Assembly: GCA_018302815.1 (NCBI GenBank)
Contig: JAGVZE010000008.1
Coordinates: 1-64,000, forward strand
Direction: 5' to 3'
Length of the DNA: 64,000 nucleotides
Source: Candidatus Woesearchaeota archaeon
GTDB lineage: Archaea; Nanobdellota; Nanobdellia; Woesearchaeales; ARS49
Shown: piece by piece, positions 24,354-33,158 of the stretch
Layout: the number at the start of each line of letters is the position of its first letter
How positions within the stretch are numbered: the stretch's first letter is position 1
Notes under the pieces: generated by a model
Databases searched by the model: none
What the model was told of the DNA's origin: nothing
The model's input: the letters and a program-made list of their open reading frames with translations, nothing else
Position numbers and translations under genes: made by a program

Positions 24354-25574
24354 ATGAAAGAAAAGGGGTTGGTAGATTTCTTCGAAAATTATCTACAAAA
24401 ACAACCATTATTCAAAGATAAACTAATATTGCAGTCAAACTACACTCCCGAAAACATCGCACATAGAGATGAACAAATTCAACTGCTCGCTAATATTTTA
24501 GCGCCGGTACTACGCGGAGAAAAACCAAGCAACGTTTTCATCTACGGAAAAACAGGAACAGGCAAAACCTTAACGGCAAGATACACAACAAATCAATTAT
24601 CATCAATAGCAAAACAAAAAGACAGACCACTTAAAGTCATATATCTTAACTGCAAACTCAAAAAACTCGCAGATACCGAATACCGGCTCATCGCGCAGCT
24701 ACTTCGCGAATACGGCAGAGACATTCCCCCAACAGGATTACCAACAGATGAAGTATACCAAATATTCTTCACAATAATAGAGAAAGAAAAACATAATTTG
24801 ATACTAATACTAGATGAAGTGGACCAACTTATAGGAAAAGCAGGCGATGAATTACTTTACAATTTAACAAGAATAAACTCAGAACTCAAAAACGCGCAGA
24901 TAACAATAATAGGAATATCAAACGATTTGGTGTTCACAGACACACTCGACCCAAGAGTAAAAAGCAGCCTTTCAGAAGAAGAGATAGTTTTTCCTCCGTA
25001 TAACGCCATACACATACAAAACATATTATCACAGCGCGCCCAGCTAGCATTCCGTCCAGGAACACTTGAAGAAGGACTAATCGAAAAATGCGCAGGATTT
25101 GCAGCACGCGAGCACGGCGATGCCAGACGAGCGCTAGAACTGCTAAGAGTCGCAGGCGAACTCGCCGAAAGAGAAGGAGAAGCTAAAGTAGCTATAGCAC
25201 ACCTTGACAAAGCAGAAGATAAAATTGAACGAGACAGGGTAGTAGACTTAGTCGCAAACCAACCAAAGCAATACCAAGCAACACTTCTTGCAATATTAAA
25301 CAGCTGTCAAGGCACTAAAGGAGTCATAACAGGTGAAATTTACAGTCTTTACGAGAAATACTGCACTGAAACAGGACTTCGACCGCTCACACAGCGCAGA
25401 ATAAGTGATGTCATAGCTGAACTTGACATGCTTGGCATAATCAACGCGAAAGTCATAAGCAAAGGACGATACGGCAGAACACGAGAGATAACGGTCGGCG
25501 TCAATGACGCGATACTTCAAAAAATAAAAAACATCTTGTTGGAGGAACTAGGACTTTGGAACAACTCCTCATAA
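24354..25574 (+). CDS. cdc6: Orc1/Cdc6 replication initiator
   Basis: The initiator binds ORB elements and recruits MCM. The 406-residue AAA+ protein has Walker A GKTGTGKT at 65-72, Walker B DEVD at 154-157, the sensor/arginine region near DPRVKSSL, and a C-terminal winged helix (about 320-395: the TGEIYSLYEKYCTETGLRPL run onward). The start at 24354 is set by the TATA box. It overlaps the PolD small subunit gene by 19 bp. It is the only initiator gene in the window. Confidence 0.96.
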   Translation: MKEKGLVDFFENYLQKQPLFKDKLILQSNYTPENIAHRDEQIQLLANILAPVLRGEKPSNVFIYGKTGTGKTLTARYTTNQLSSIAKQKDRPLKVIYLNCKLKKLADTEYRLIAQLLREYGRDIPPTGLPTDEVYQIFFTIIEKEKHNLILILDEVDQLIGKAGDELLYNLTRINSELKNAQITIIGISNDLVFTDTLDPRVKSSLSEEEIVFPPYNAIHIQNILSQRAQLAFRPGTLEEGLIEKCAGFAAREHGDARRALELLRVAGELAEREGEAKVAIAHLDKAEDKIERDRVVDLVANQPKQYQATLLAILNSCQGTKGVITGEIYSLYEKYCTETGLRPLTQRRISDVIAELDMLGIINAKVISKGRYGRTREITVGVNDAILQKIKNILLEELGLWNNSS

Positions 25575-26989
25575 AAAAGAAAGAAATAGTAAGCGCGTTC
25601 CTCAAACACAACATCCTAGTAAACAGAGAACTGCTTGAACGGCTAAACCAGCCACACATAGTAGATGAATGGCATCAAGCAATAACACAAGGCAAAAATC
25701 CCAAAGAACTAATAGAAAAAAAACAAGAAACAACCGGAGTCAGAATAATATGGGAATACGATGACAAACCAAAAAAAAGAACAGTCCAAGATTTTGTAGA
25801 CTATTTCAACGCAAGATACAGACAGATACAAAAACTTCTAACAAGCAGACAAGATTTGCAAAACCTAACCAGCATCAGCCGCCTCCGATCAAAAAAAGAC
25901 TCTGAAAAAATAAGCATAATAGGAATAATCCAAGACAAAGGAACAACAAAAAACGAACACATAATGCTCACCCTAGAAGACACTACAGGCACAATCAAAG
26001 TGCTCGTTCGCAAAAGCGCGCAAGATTTAATGAACACGGCAAAAGACCTTGTCTTCGATGAAGTAATAGGGGTCAGCGGCTCTGTAGGAGACAACATAAT
26101 TTTCGCAGACAGCATAGTAATTCCCGACATACCAATACAACAGATGAAATCATCACCTGATGAAGTATACGCATGTGTACTTTCCTGCGTGCACGTTGGT
26201 TCAGGAGGATTTGAGCACGAAAAGTTCAACAACTTCATACAATGGACCCAAGGAGAATTCGGAACGCCCGAACAAAGAGCGGTCGCGTCCAAACTAAAAT
26301 ACATGTTCATATGCGGCGACATAGTCGATGGAGTTGGAATATACCCCAGCCAAGAAAAAGAACTCTCCATACCTGACATCAGAGAACAATACAAAGAATG
26401 CGCGAGACTATTATCACAAGTTCCTAAACATATAACGATGATAATCTGCCCTGGAAACCATGACGTAGGGCGCATTTCAGAACCTCAGCCAAAGTTCTTA
26501 AAAGAATACGCTTCACCAATGTATGACATTCCGAACGCAATACTAGTATGCAACCCCTGTCTTGTAAATATCCACGCAAGCGACAACTTTCCCGGATTTG
26601 ACGTATTGATGTATCATGGATACAGTTTTGATGATTACAGCGAATGCGTTCCAAGCATCAAGCACAGCGGAACACACATTTCTGATAGAGCAGCGCTAGT
26701 AATGAGATTCCTTTTGCAAAGAAGGCATCTTGCACCGCAGCACAGTAGTACGCTCTATATCCCAGACCCACGCTACGATCCGCTAGTCATCGAACGTGTG
26801 CCTGACCTTTTTTTCGCAGGACACATCCACAAGGCAGGAACACTCAACCATAGAAGCTGCACGCTCATCGCAGGAAGCTGCTTTCAAGCAAAAACAGACT
26901 TCCAAGAAAAAGTAGGGCACGACCCAGAACCAGGAGTCGTTCCATGCATCAACCTAAAAACAAGAAACGTCGCATTCATGAGGTTCTAA
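25556..26989 (+). CDS. polB: DNA polymerase D small subunit (DP1)
   Basis: DP1 is the proofreading 3'-5' exonuclease and scaffold subunit of the archaeal replicative polymerase PolD. The 477 residues contain an OB domain (about 115-195) and a calcineurin-like phosphoesterase domain with CGDIVDG, CPGNHD, YHGYSFDD and GHIHKAG. The first metal motif, normally Asp-x-His (SDxHVGS), reads SCVHVGS with Cys211. The start codon is a TTG at 25556 inside the orc1 gene, with a GGAGG ribosome site at 25541-25545; no ATG is available near it. Followed after one base by the DP2 gene. Confidence 0.95.
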   Translation: MEQLLIKKKEIVSAFLKHNILVNRELLERLNQPHIVDEWHQAITQGKNPKELIEKKQETTGVRIIWEYDDKPKKRTVQDFVDYFNARYRQIQKLLTSRQDLQNLTSISRLRSKKDSEKISIIGIIQDKGTTKNEHIMLTLEDTTGTIKVLVRKSAQDLMNTAKDLVFDEVIGVSGSVGDNIIFADSIVIPDIPIQQMKSSPDEVYACVLSCVHVGSGGFEHEKFNNFIQWTQGEFGTPEQRAVASKLKYMFICGDIVDGVGIYPSQEKELSIPDIREQYKECARLLSQVPKHITMIICPGNHDVGRISEPQPKFLKEYASPMYDIPNAILVCNPCLVNIHASDNFPGFDVLMYHGYSFDDYSECVPSIKHSGTHISDRAALVMRFLLQRRHLAPQHSSTLYIPDPRYDPLVIERVPDLFFAGHIHKAGTLNHRSCTLIAGSCFQAKTDFQEKVGHDPEPGVVPCINLKTRNVAFMRF

Positions 26990-26990
26990 A

Positions 26991-29900
26991 ATGGTCGCCG
27001 CAAGCCCCGCAATGCAGCAATATTTCGACAAACTACTTGAGCACGTAAACACGCTCTACGCAATTGCAAACAAAGCCCGCGAAAAAAGAGTCGATCCAGA
27101 ACCAAAATGCGAAATCAGCCTTGCTGCCAACATGGCAGAGCGAGTCGTCGGATTAATATCAGTCATCGCGCCGCAAATAGCAAACTCGGGAGTCACAGAA
27201 CGCATCATCGAGCTTGAAAAACAATACGGCTCACTAGATTGGAGAGTCGCGCTTAAAATCGCAGAAGAAGTCGCAAGCCAAAAATTCTGCACATTCAAAG
27301 ACAAAAAAGAAGCCATGGAAGTAGGCATTCGCACAGGATTCGCATACGTCACAGTAGGAGTCGTCAGTTCGCCGCTTGACGGCATAGTCAACATCGAACT
27401 CAAAAAAAGAATGGACAATAGAGGAGAATACGTCTGCGTAAACTTCGCAGGACCAATTCGAAACGCAGGAGGAACTGCCGCTGCGGTCAGCGTCATAATC
27501 ACAGACTACGTGCGCAAAAGCATGGGATACGATGTTTATGACTGCCAGCCAAACGAGATAAAACGAGCAACAACAGAACTCATAGATTATCACGAGCGAG
27601 TCACCAACCTACAATACGTCCCTTCCGAAGGAGAACTAGACTTCATGATGAAAAACCTGCCAGTCGAAGTCTCGGGAGACGCGAGCGAAACAATAGAAGT
27701 ATCAAACTACAAAGACATCCCAAGAATTCCAACAAACAACATCCGTTCAGGATATTGCCTTGTATTATCAAGCTGCATCCCACTCAAAGCTCCAAAAATA
27801 TGGAAACAACTAAGCGCATGGGGCAAAGACTTCGGACTTGACACTTGGACATGGATGGAAGAATTTCTTGCCATCCAAAAAAAGGCAAAAGCAGGAAAAT
27901 CAAGCACAGAAAGCAAAAGCACAGCAAAAATCAGCCCGGACTACACATATATAGCAGATCTTGTCGCAGGACGACCAGTTCTAGGCTATCCACTCAAAGC
28001 AGGAGGATTCAGATTACGCTACGGAAGAAGCCGCATTTCAGGATTCTCCGCGCAAAGCATACACCCTGCCACGATGTACATACTAAACCAGTACATCGCA
28101 ACAGGAACACAGCTCAAAACAGAACGCCCGGGAAAAGCCGCAAGCATGACGAGCTGCGATCTTGTAGAAGGACCGATTGTGCGCTTGCTAGATGGAAGCG
28201 TCATTCAGATATCAACATTAGAAGATGCCCGAAAGTTCCACACAAAAGTCAAGGAAATACTCTTCCTTGGAGATACGCTCATTTGTTATGGCGATTTCTT
28301 CAACCGCGCGCACCCATTAATTCCCGCAGGATACTGCCCTGAATGGTGGATACAAGAAGTTGAAAAGGCACTCAATGGAAATACTGATGCGATAATCAAC
28401 GCGGGAATTCGCGCTGAACGTTTTAATTTGCTATCAAAAGAACCACTTCGAACTATACCAACCGCGCTCGAAGCTATCACTATAGCAAAAGCAACAGGCA
28501 CGCCGCTGCATCCCGCGTATACCTATTATTGGAGCCTTATAACAATCGAACAACTCGCAGAACTTTTAGACTGGTTCGATCAAGCCAAAGTCCACACGGA
28601 TGAAACTGGAATCAACAAACTAGTCCTTCCAAAACACAACGCAAAAAGAACAGTAGAACTAATCGGAGCCCCCCACGCATTCATCAACAACGAATTCGTA
28701 GTATTCGATAAAGAACACGCGTTAATCTTGTCAACAATATTCAAACTTCTGGACGAAAAACCAAGCACGCTCAAATCAAAAATAACTCTCGAAAAAAGCA
28801 TACTCGACATTCTTAATGCAATCTCACCAGTAATTCTTCGCGACAAAGCAGGAACATTCATCGGAACACGAATGGGAAGGCCGGAGAAGGCAAAACAAAG
28901 AGAACTCACAGGTTCGCCACACGCGCTATTTCCAGTCGGCGATGAAGGCGGACGACTGCGAAGTTTCCAAAGCGCATTCCAAGCAGGAAAAGTAACAGCA
29001 AAATTCCCGTTTTTCCATTGCTCAACGTGCAACGTCCAGACAATATGTCCATCTTGCGAAGTTTGCAGGAATCCAACCGAGCAGCGCTGGAAGTGCAAAA
29101 TGTGCGGAATGCAAAAAGAGAAAAATTGCGCGCAACACGGCGAGAATGAATCGTCCGATGAGCGAGCAATACCAATCAAACATTATTTTGACACCATTCT
29201 CAAAAATTTAGGGCTTCGCCAATATCCCGAACTCATCAAAGGAGTGCGAGGAACAAGCAACGCAGAACACATGCCCGAACATCTAGGCAAAGGAATACTT
29301 CGCGCGAGATATGACATACACGTCTACAAAGACGGCACGACCCGCTATGACATGACCCAATTGCCGCTAACCCATTTCAAACCAAGCGAAGTAGGCGCGT
29401 CAGTCACTAAATTGCGCGAGCTTGGCTACATTCTAGACATCCACGGTCGCGAACTTGAAAATGACGAGCAAATACTCGAAATCAAACCGCAAGACATCAT
29501 ACTGCCCAACTGCGACACGAGCCCCGAATCAGGCGCGGACAAAGTCCTCACCAGCATCTGCCATTTCATAGACGATTGTCTAGAACACCTCTATGGGCTC
29601 CCGCGATATTATAATATCAAGAACGCAAACGACCTGATAGGACACCTCACAATAGTCCTTGCTCCACACACCAGCGCAGGAATAGTTGGACGCATAATAG
29701 GATTCACCCACACACAAGGCCTATTTGCCCATCCACTGCTTCACGCATCAACACGACGAGACTGCGATGGAGACGAAGCATGCGTAATACTCATGATGGA
29801 CGCATTCTTGAATTTTAGCAAAAGATACCTGCCAGAAAACCGAGGTTCGACAATGGACACTCCATTGGTTTTGACCAGCATCCTCACACCAAGCGAAGTA

Positions 29901-30512
29901 GACGACATGGCATTCGATGTAGACATACCCTGGAAATATCCTCTTGAATTGTACGAAGCAGCTTTGCAGTACAAACCACCATGGGATGTGAAAATATTGC
30001 AGATAAAAAAACATCTAGGCAAACCCGAACAATACGAAGGAATGGGATTCACGCACGATTTGACAAACATCAACTATACAGTCAAATGCAGCGCGTACAA
30101 AACACTACCAAGCATGCAAGAAAAACTTGCAGGGCAAATGGACATCGCTGAAAAGCTTCGAAGCGTGAATCCGACTGAAGTCGCCCGCCTTGTCATAGAG
30201 AAACATTTTCTTAAAGATACGAAGGGAAATCTAAGGAAGTTCAGCACGCAAGAATTCAGATGTGTGGTTTGCAACGAAAAATTCAGACGGCCCCCGCTCG
30301 CAGGCAAATGCAACAAATGCAACGGTAAAATCTTATTCACGATAAGCGAGGGTTCGGTCATAAAATACCTTGAACCAACCATATCCCTTGCGAACAAGTA
30401 CAACGTATCGCCATACCTCAAACAAACAATCGAATTATTGAAAGTTCGAGTCGAAGCGGTCTTCGGAAAAGATCCCGAGAAACAAACAGGACTTGGAGCG
30501 TGGTTTGGGTGA
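26991..30512 (+). CDS. polC: DNA polymerase D large subunit (DP2)
   Basis: DP2 is the catalytic subunit of PolD, with a double-psi beta-barrel active site related to RNA polymerases. The 1173-residue protein has the catalytic RRDCDGDEACVILMMDA block, with the two Asp of CDGDE intact, zinc-finger clusters (FFHCSTCNVQTICPSCEVC, CKMCG, and CVVCNEKF...CNKCNG), and a C-terminal PCNA box in KQTGLGAWFG. No intein interrupts it. One base separates it from the DP1 stop. Cotranscription with orc1 and DP1 puts initiator and polymerase in one operon beside the origin. Confidence 0.97.
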   Translation: MVAASPAMQQYFDKLLEHVNTLYAIANKAREKRVDPEPKCEISLAANMAERVVGLISVIAPQIANSGVTERIIELEKQYGSLDWRVALKIAEEVASQKFCTFKDKKEAMEVGIRTGFAYVTVGVVSSPLDGIVNIELKKRMDNRGEYVCVNFAGPIRNAGGTAAAVSVIITDYVRKSMGYDVYDCQPNEIKRATTELIDYHERVTNLQYVPSEGELDFMMKNLPVEVSGDASETIEVSNYKDIPRIPTNNIRSGYCLVLSSCIPLKAPKIWKQLSAWGKDFGLDTWTWMEEFLAIQKKAKAGKSSTESKSTAKISPDYTYIADLVAGRPVLGYPLKAGGFRLRYGRSRISGFSAQSIHPATMYILNQYIATGTQLKTERPGKAASMTSCDLVEGPIVRLLDGSVIQISTLEDARKFHTKVKEILFLGDTLICYGDFFNRAHPLIPAGYCPEWWIQEVEKALNGNTDAIINAGIRAERFNLLSKEPLRTIPTALEAITIAKATGTPLHPAYTYYWSLITIEQLAELLDWFDQAKVHTDETGINKLVLPKHNAKRTVELIGAPHAFINNEFVVFDKEHALILSTIFKLLDEKPSTLKSKITLEKSILDILNAISPVILRDKAGTFIGTRMGRPEKAKQRELTGSPHALFPVGDEGGRLRSFQSAFQAGKVTAKFPFFHCSTCNVQTICPSCEVCRNPTEQRWKCKMCGMQKEKNCAQHGENESSDERAIPIKHYFDTILKNLGLRQYPELIKGVRGTSNAEHMPEHLGKGILRARYDIHVYKDGTTRYDMTQLPLTHFKPSEVGASVTKLRELGYILDIHGRELENDEQILEIKPQDIILPNCDTSPESGADKVLTSICHFIDDCLEHLYGLPRYYNIKNANDLIGHLTIVLAPHTSAGIVGRIIGFTHTQGLFAHPLLHASTRRDCDGDEACVILMMDAFLNFSKRYLPENRGSTMDTPLVLTSILTPSEVDDMAFDVDIPWKYPLELYEAALQYKPPWDVKILQIKKHLGKPEQYEGMGFTHDLTNINYTVKCSAYKTLPSMQEKLAGQMDIAEKLRSVNPTEVARLVIEKHFLKDTKGNLRKFSTQEFRCVVCNEKFRRPPLAGKCNKCNGKILFTISEGSVIKYLEPTISLANKYNVSPYLKQTIELLKVRVEAVFGKDPEKQTGLGAWFG

Positions 30513-30564
30513 GAATTCAGTCAATTTGTGAAGATTTATATGTGGTCATATCGAAAATAGCGAT

Positions 30565-30723
30565 ATGGTTCAACAAGTCATAGAAACTGCAGCGGAAATC
30601 GCGATGGAAGCAGCCGCAGGAGCAATCGATGCGCGCGCATCATGGAAAAAGACACTAATCTGGTTTGCAGGTTTTATCGTTCTCGTACTTGTTTTTCTGT
30701 ACGCGCTCTATTATTTCCTTTGA
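30565..30723 (+). CDS. Small membrane protein
   Basis: A 52-residue reading frame starts at an ATG 24-30 bp after a TATA box (TTTATATG, about 30535-30542). The N-terminal half is acidic and Ala-rich (MVQQVIETAAEIAMEAAAGA), followed by a basic SWKK step and one clear transmembrane helix (LIWFAGFIVLVLVFLYALYY). The good promoter spacing and membrane profile make it a real gene in my view. It ends 6 bp before the convergent DUF424 gene. Function unknown. Confidence 0.6.
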   Translation: MVQQVIETAAEIAMEAAAGAIDARASWKKTLIWFAGFIVLVLVFLYALYYFL

Positions 30724-30729
30724 TCGCGC

Positions 30730-31029
30730 TCATTCAATAAAAATAACCTGCGCGTGAGGAACTCCTTGAACGGCGTTTATGTCATCCTTTTCGATAACAC
30801 CTTCTGCGACCGCAAGATTGCACGCTTCTTTTCCAACAAGGTTCACACCATTGGAATTGCGCATCAAGTCTCCAAGCTCGACTTTTGACATCTCTTCGCC
30901 GTTATAGAATTCACCTGACAAGTCAAGCTGACGGTGTTCCTCAGAAAATATCTTGCCTACTAGTTCTTTATCACACACCGAGATTATAGTTCGTGCATCC
31001 TTTTTATGGACTTTGACTATCAGACTCAT
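30730..31029 (-). CDS. DUF424 family protein
   Basis: A 99-residue protein of the archaeal DUF424 family: SLIVKVHKKDARTIISVCDK at the start, a LGDLMRNSNGVNLVGKEACN centre and a C-terminal GVPHAQVIFIE strand. It is often next to the aIF2-beta gene in archaea and may have a translation-linked role, but no biochemical function is known to me. Its ATG at 31029 overlaps the stop of aIF2-beta by 4 bp. Confidence 0.85.
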   Translation of the reverse strand: MSLIVKVHKKDARTIISVCDKELVGKIFSEEHRQLDLSGEFYNGEEMSKVELGDLMRNSNGVNLVGKEACNLAVAEGVIEKDDINAVQGVPHAQVIFIE

Positions 31030-31436
31030 ATCTTGCTCTTCACCGGATGCTTCGCGCCACACGCACTGCATTTCAAGAAACTAAAATCCCCTTCCTGCTT
31101 TATTTCAGTATCGGGCTTGCCACAATCAGGGCACAAAACAAACTCAAGAGCGTACTGACGAATCTTATCATTAATACGCGACGCAGGAACTTTGGAACCC
31201 AAAAAGAGCAAACCAGAACGGTTCACATCACCTGGCGTTGCAAGCTCCTTAAGAACATATTTCAGAAGATGTTCCATTGGCCTTCTTAGCACTCCTGCTA
31301 TTTGCGTGAAATTTGTGATAAGAGTCTTATTACCTTCCAAATGACCTCTTGCCTTTGGAATCTCAAAACGCTCTTTCTCAAAAACACTCTGCGGAAGACG
31401 CTCACGCGCCCTTTTCAACAACGCTTCATATTCCAT
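31026..31436 (-). CDS. Translation initiation factor aIF2, beta subunit
   Basis: Part of the aIF2 heterotrimer that delivers initiator tRNA to the small ribosomal subunit. The 136-residue protein has the central alpha/beta core with NFTQIAGVLRRPMEHLLKYV and the C-terminal zinc ribbon with Cys102, Cys105, Cys123 and Cys126. The N-terminal helix that contacts the gamma subunit is present. Start is the ATG at 31436. The alpha and gamma subunits are not in the window. Confidence 0.96.
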   Translation of the reverse strand: MEYEALLKRARERLPQSVFEKERFEIPKARGHLEGNKTLITNFTQIAGVLRRPMEHLLKYVLKELATPGDVNRSGLLFLGSKVPASRINDKIRQYALEFVLCPDCGKPDTEIKQEGDFSFLKCSACGAKHPVKSKI

Positions 31437-31456
31437 AGACGATATTTCCCTCGAAA

Positions 31457-31493
31457 GCTATATAAATCTTTGCCCGAGCAAAGGTATATAAAG
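31457..31493. promoter_or_regulatory. Divergent TATA boxes around a palindrome
   Basis: Minus-strand TATA ATTTATATAGC at 31457-31467 serves aIF2-beta and plus-strand TATA GTATATAAAG at 31484-31493 serves the SpoIIM-like gene. Exactly between them is the 6-bp perfect inverted repeat CTTTGC-CCGA-GCAAAG (31468-31483). A dimeric regulator bound there would block both promoters. Confidence 0.55.
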
Positions 31494-31519
31494 CAACAAT
31501 ACGATAACTACCTTAAAAG

Positions 31520-32365
31520 ATGGTGCTCGAATCTCTTACAGACCCAGTGCACGCTGAAAGACACCCGTTAGCAGTCTTCGCGCTAGGCGCAGGCTACGGA
31601 ACACTCGCAATCTTCCTCTCCCTTTGGATATTCGAAGAACAAAGCAGCATGGTATTCGTATTTCTAACAGCATCAGCTGCAATACCTTTACTTTACCACA
31701 CTCTTCATTTCGAAGAGAAAAAAGACCTCATAATACAACCAAAAGGAATACTACACGATCACAGCGCGGCAATCTTGTTTTATCTAATGCTATTTTTGGG
31801 AATGGCGGTCGCTTTTAGCTTCTGGTACACGGCATTTCCTGCGGACACGAGCAGCAACCTATTTCGAGTACAGTCACAAACAATTTCCAATCTCAACCAG
31901 CACGTGACCGGCAAAATCACGCAAACCGCGCTGCTCAGCAAAATATTCCTAAACAACGTCAAAGTCACGATATTTTGCATACTATTCAGCTTCCTTTACG
32001 GTTCAGGAGCAATATTCATACTAACCTGGAATGCGAGCGTCATAGGCGCAGCTGTCGGAAACTTCATACGAAGCCACATGGCGCAATTCGCAGGAGCGGT
32101 CGGACTGCACAAAGTAGGAGCATATTTTTACGTTGGCAGCCTTAGCATCCTTCGCTACGCGATACACGGAGTTCCTGAAATTCTAGCATATATCATCGCA
32201 GCACTGGCAGGCGGCATACTTTCAACCGCGATTGTCAGACACGATTTTGGAACAAACCAATTCGAAAACATACTATTGGACGTAAGCGATTTAGTGCTGC
32301 TATCAGTTCTTGTACTGTTTATCGCGGCATTGTTGGAAGTGTTTGTGACACCGGCGCTGTTTTGA
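31520..32365 (+). CDS. SpoIIM-like integral membrane protein
   Basis: A 281-residue polytopic membrane protein of the stage II sporulation protein M (DUF95) family. About six hydrophobic segments are visible: near 20-40, 45-62, 82-108, 150-180 (VTIFCILFSFLYGSGAIFIL), 205-245 and 255-278. The conserved NASVIGAAVGNF and HGVPEILAYIIAALAGG motifs are typical. Archaeal copies are not linked to sporulation; a membrane-remodelling or transport role is only a guess. Confidence 0.88.
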   Translation: MVLESLTDPVHAERHPLAVFALGAGYGTLAIFLSLWIFEEQSSMVFVFLTASAAIPLLYHTLHFEEKKDLIIQPKGILHDHSAAILFYLMLFLGMAVAFSFWYTAFPADTSSNLFRVQSQTISNLNQHVTGKITQTALLSKIFLNNVKVTIFCILFSFLYGSGAIFILTWNASVIGAAVGNFIRSHMAQFAGAVGLHKVGAYFYVGSLSILRYAIHGVPEILAYIIAALAGGILSTAIVRHDFGTNQFENILLDVSDLVLLSVLVLFIAALLEVFVTPALF

Positions 32366-32413
32366 GTGTACAATAGAGCAATTTTTAATAGCTCGTTATT
32401 AAGCTCTGGTTCT

Positions 32414-32998
32414 ATGAATGAGCCAACCGCTGATTTTTTGAAAAATGCATCCACTCGCAAAGCATTTCATGACGTAATTTCCATAGTTCTCAGCAATATT
32501 GATGCCGAAGAAGAAATATATTTGATTGGCGGAACAGTCTATCGGACGCTCGCACAGGAGTGGTATGGAATTGTCCCTCCAGACTGCGATTTTGATTTTC
32601 TTATCTCAAAGCCACTCGCGCGTTTAATCGTACCTAATACTTATGTTGTTAAAACTAATAAGCACGGAAATCCAAAACTTGTATCGAACAAAATCAGCAT
32701 AGACTTTGTGCCCTTAAATACAGTCCACTCCATTAAAACCAGAGAACTTGAACCTACCCTCGAGAACTATCTCACAGGAGTTCCACTCACAGTTCAATCC
32801 ATTGCATATGATGTGAAGAACAAACGAATAATTGGCAATATAGGACTTCGCGCACTTCAGGAAAGATCGGTAAAAATCAATAATCCTGCCGAGTTTGCCT
32901 ACTATTGTGAGATGAAAAACAAAAAACCGCAGGACATCATTCGTGAAAAGGCAGAGAGTTTATCTTTTTCACCAGACTATGAAGGGTTATTATTCTAG
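32414..32998 (+). CDS. Nucleotidyltransferase-like protein
   Basis: A 194-residue protein with the start of a polymerase-beta type nucleotidyltransferase fold: EEIYLIGGTVYRTLAQEW (the GG motif) and DCDFDFLIS (Asp-x-Asp metal site), as in the head domain of poly(A)/CCA-adding enzymes. No RNA-binding C-terminal domain is present, so this is a stand-alone head domain. Substrate unknown. The ATG at 32414 fits a TATA-like TTTTTAATAG about 25 bp upstream, whereas the GTG at 32366 would lie before it. Its last codons overlap the RPA-tail remnant on the other strand. Confidence 0.65.
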   Translation: MNEPTADFLKNASTRKAFHDVISIVLSNIDAEEEIYLIGGTVYRTLAQEWYGIVPPDCDFDFLISKPLARLIVPNTYVVKTNKHGNPKLVSNKISIDFVPLNTVHSIKTRELEPTLENYLTGVPLTVQSIAYDVKNKRIIGNIGLRALQERSVKINNPAEFAYYCEMKNKKPQDIIREKAESLSFSPDYEGLLF

Positions 32999-33037
32999 AA
33001 TTTTAAGCCTTCCAGGCCTTATCTCGAAAACTTCGCC
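32990..33037 (-). pseudogene. Remnant of the RPA-like gene 3' end
   Basis: On the minus strand these 48 bp encode GEVFEIRPGRLKILE and a stop, the same 15 residues that end the RPA-like gene at 33159. The six nucleotide differences between the copies are all synonymous. The stop lies inside the last codons of the convergent nucleotidyltransferase gene. Upstream the frame stays open for about 18 more codons but does not match the RPA-like gene. Confidence 0.75.
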
Positions 33038-33040
33038 CAC

Positions 33041-33119
33041 AAACTTTGAGAAAGTTTGATCAAAGCGCTTCTCAGCTCGATTCGAGAAGCAATTTCATAA
33101 ATCCCTTCTTCGAAGGGAT
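33041..33119. repeat. Three perfect hairpins in a row
   Basis: Hairpin 1 at 33041-33057 has a 7-bp stem (AAACTTT-GAG-AAAGTTT). Hairpin 2 at 33067-33090 has a 7-bp stem (GCTTCTC/GAGAAGC) with a 10-base loop. Hairpin 3 at 33101-33119 has an 8-bp stem (ATCCCTTC-TTC-GAAGGGAT). They fill the DNA between the RPA-tail remnant and the real gene end. Confidence 0.7.
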
Positions 33120-33158
33120 GTTTATGACTCTTCTCTCATCTTGCAGATGTCGCGCGAC

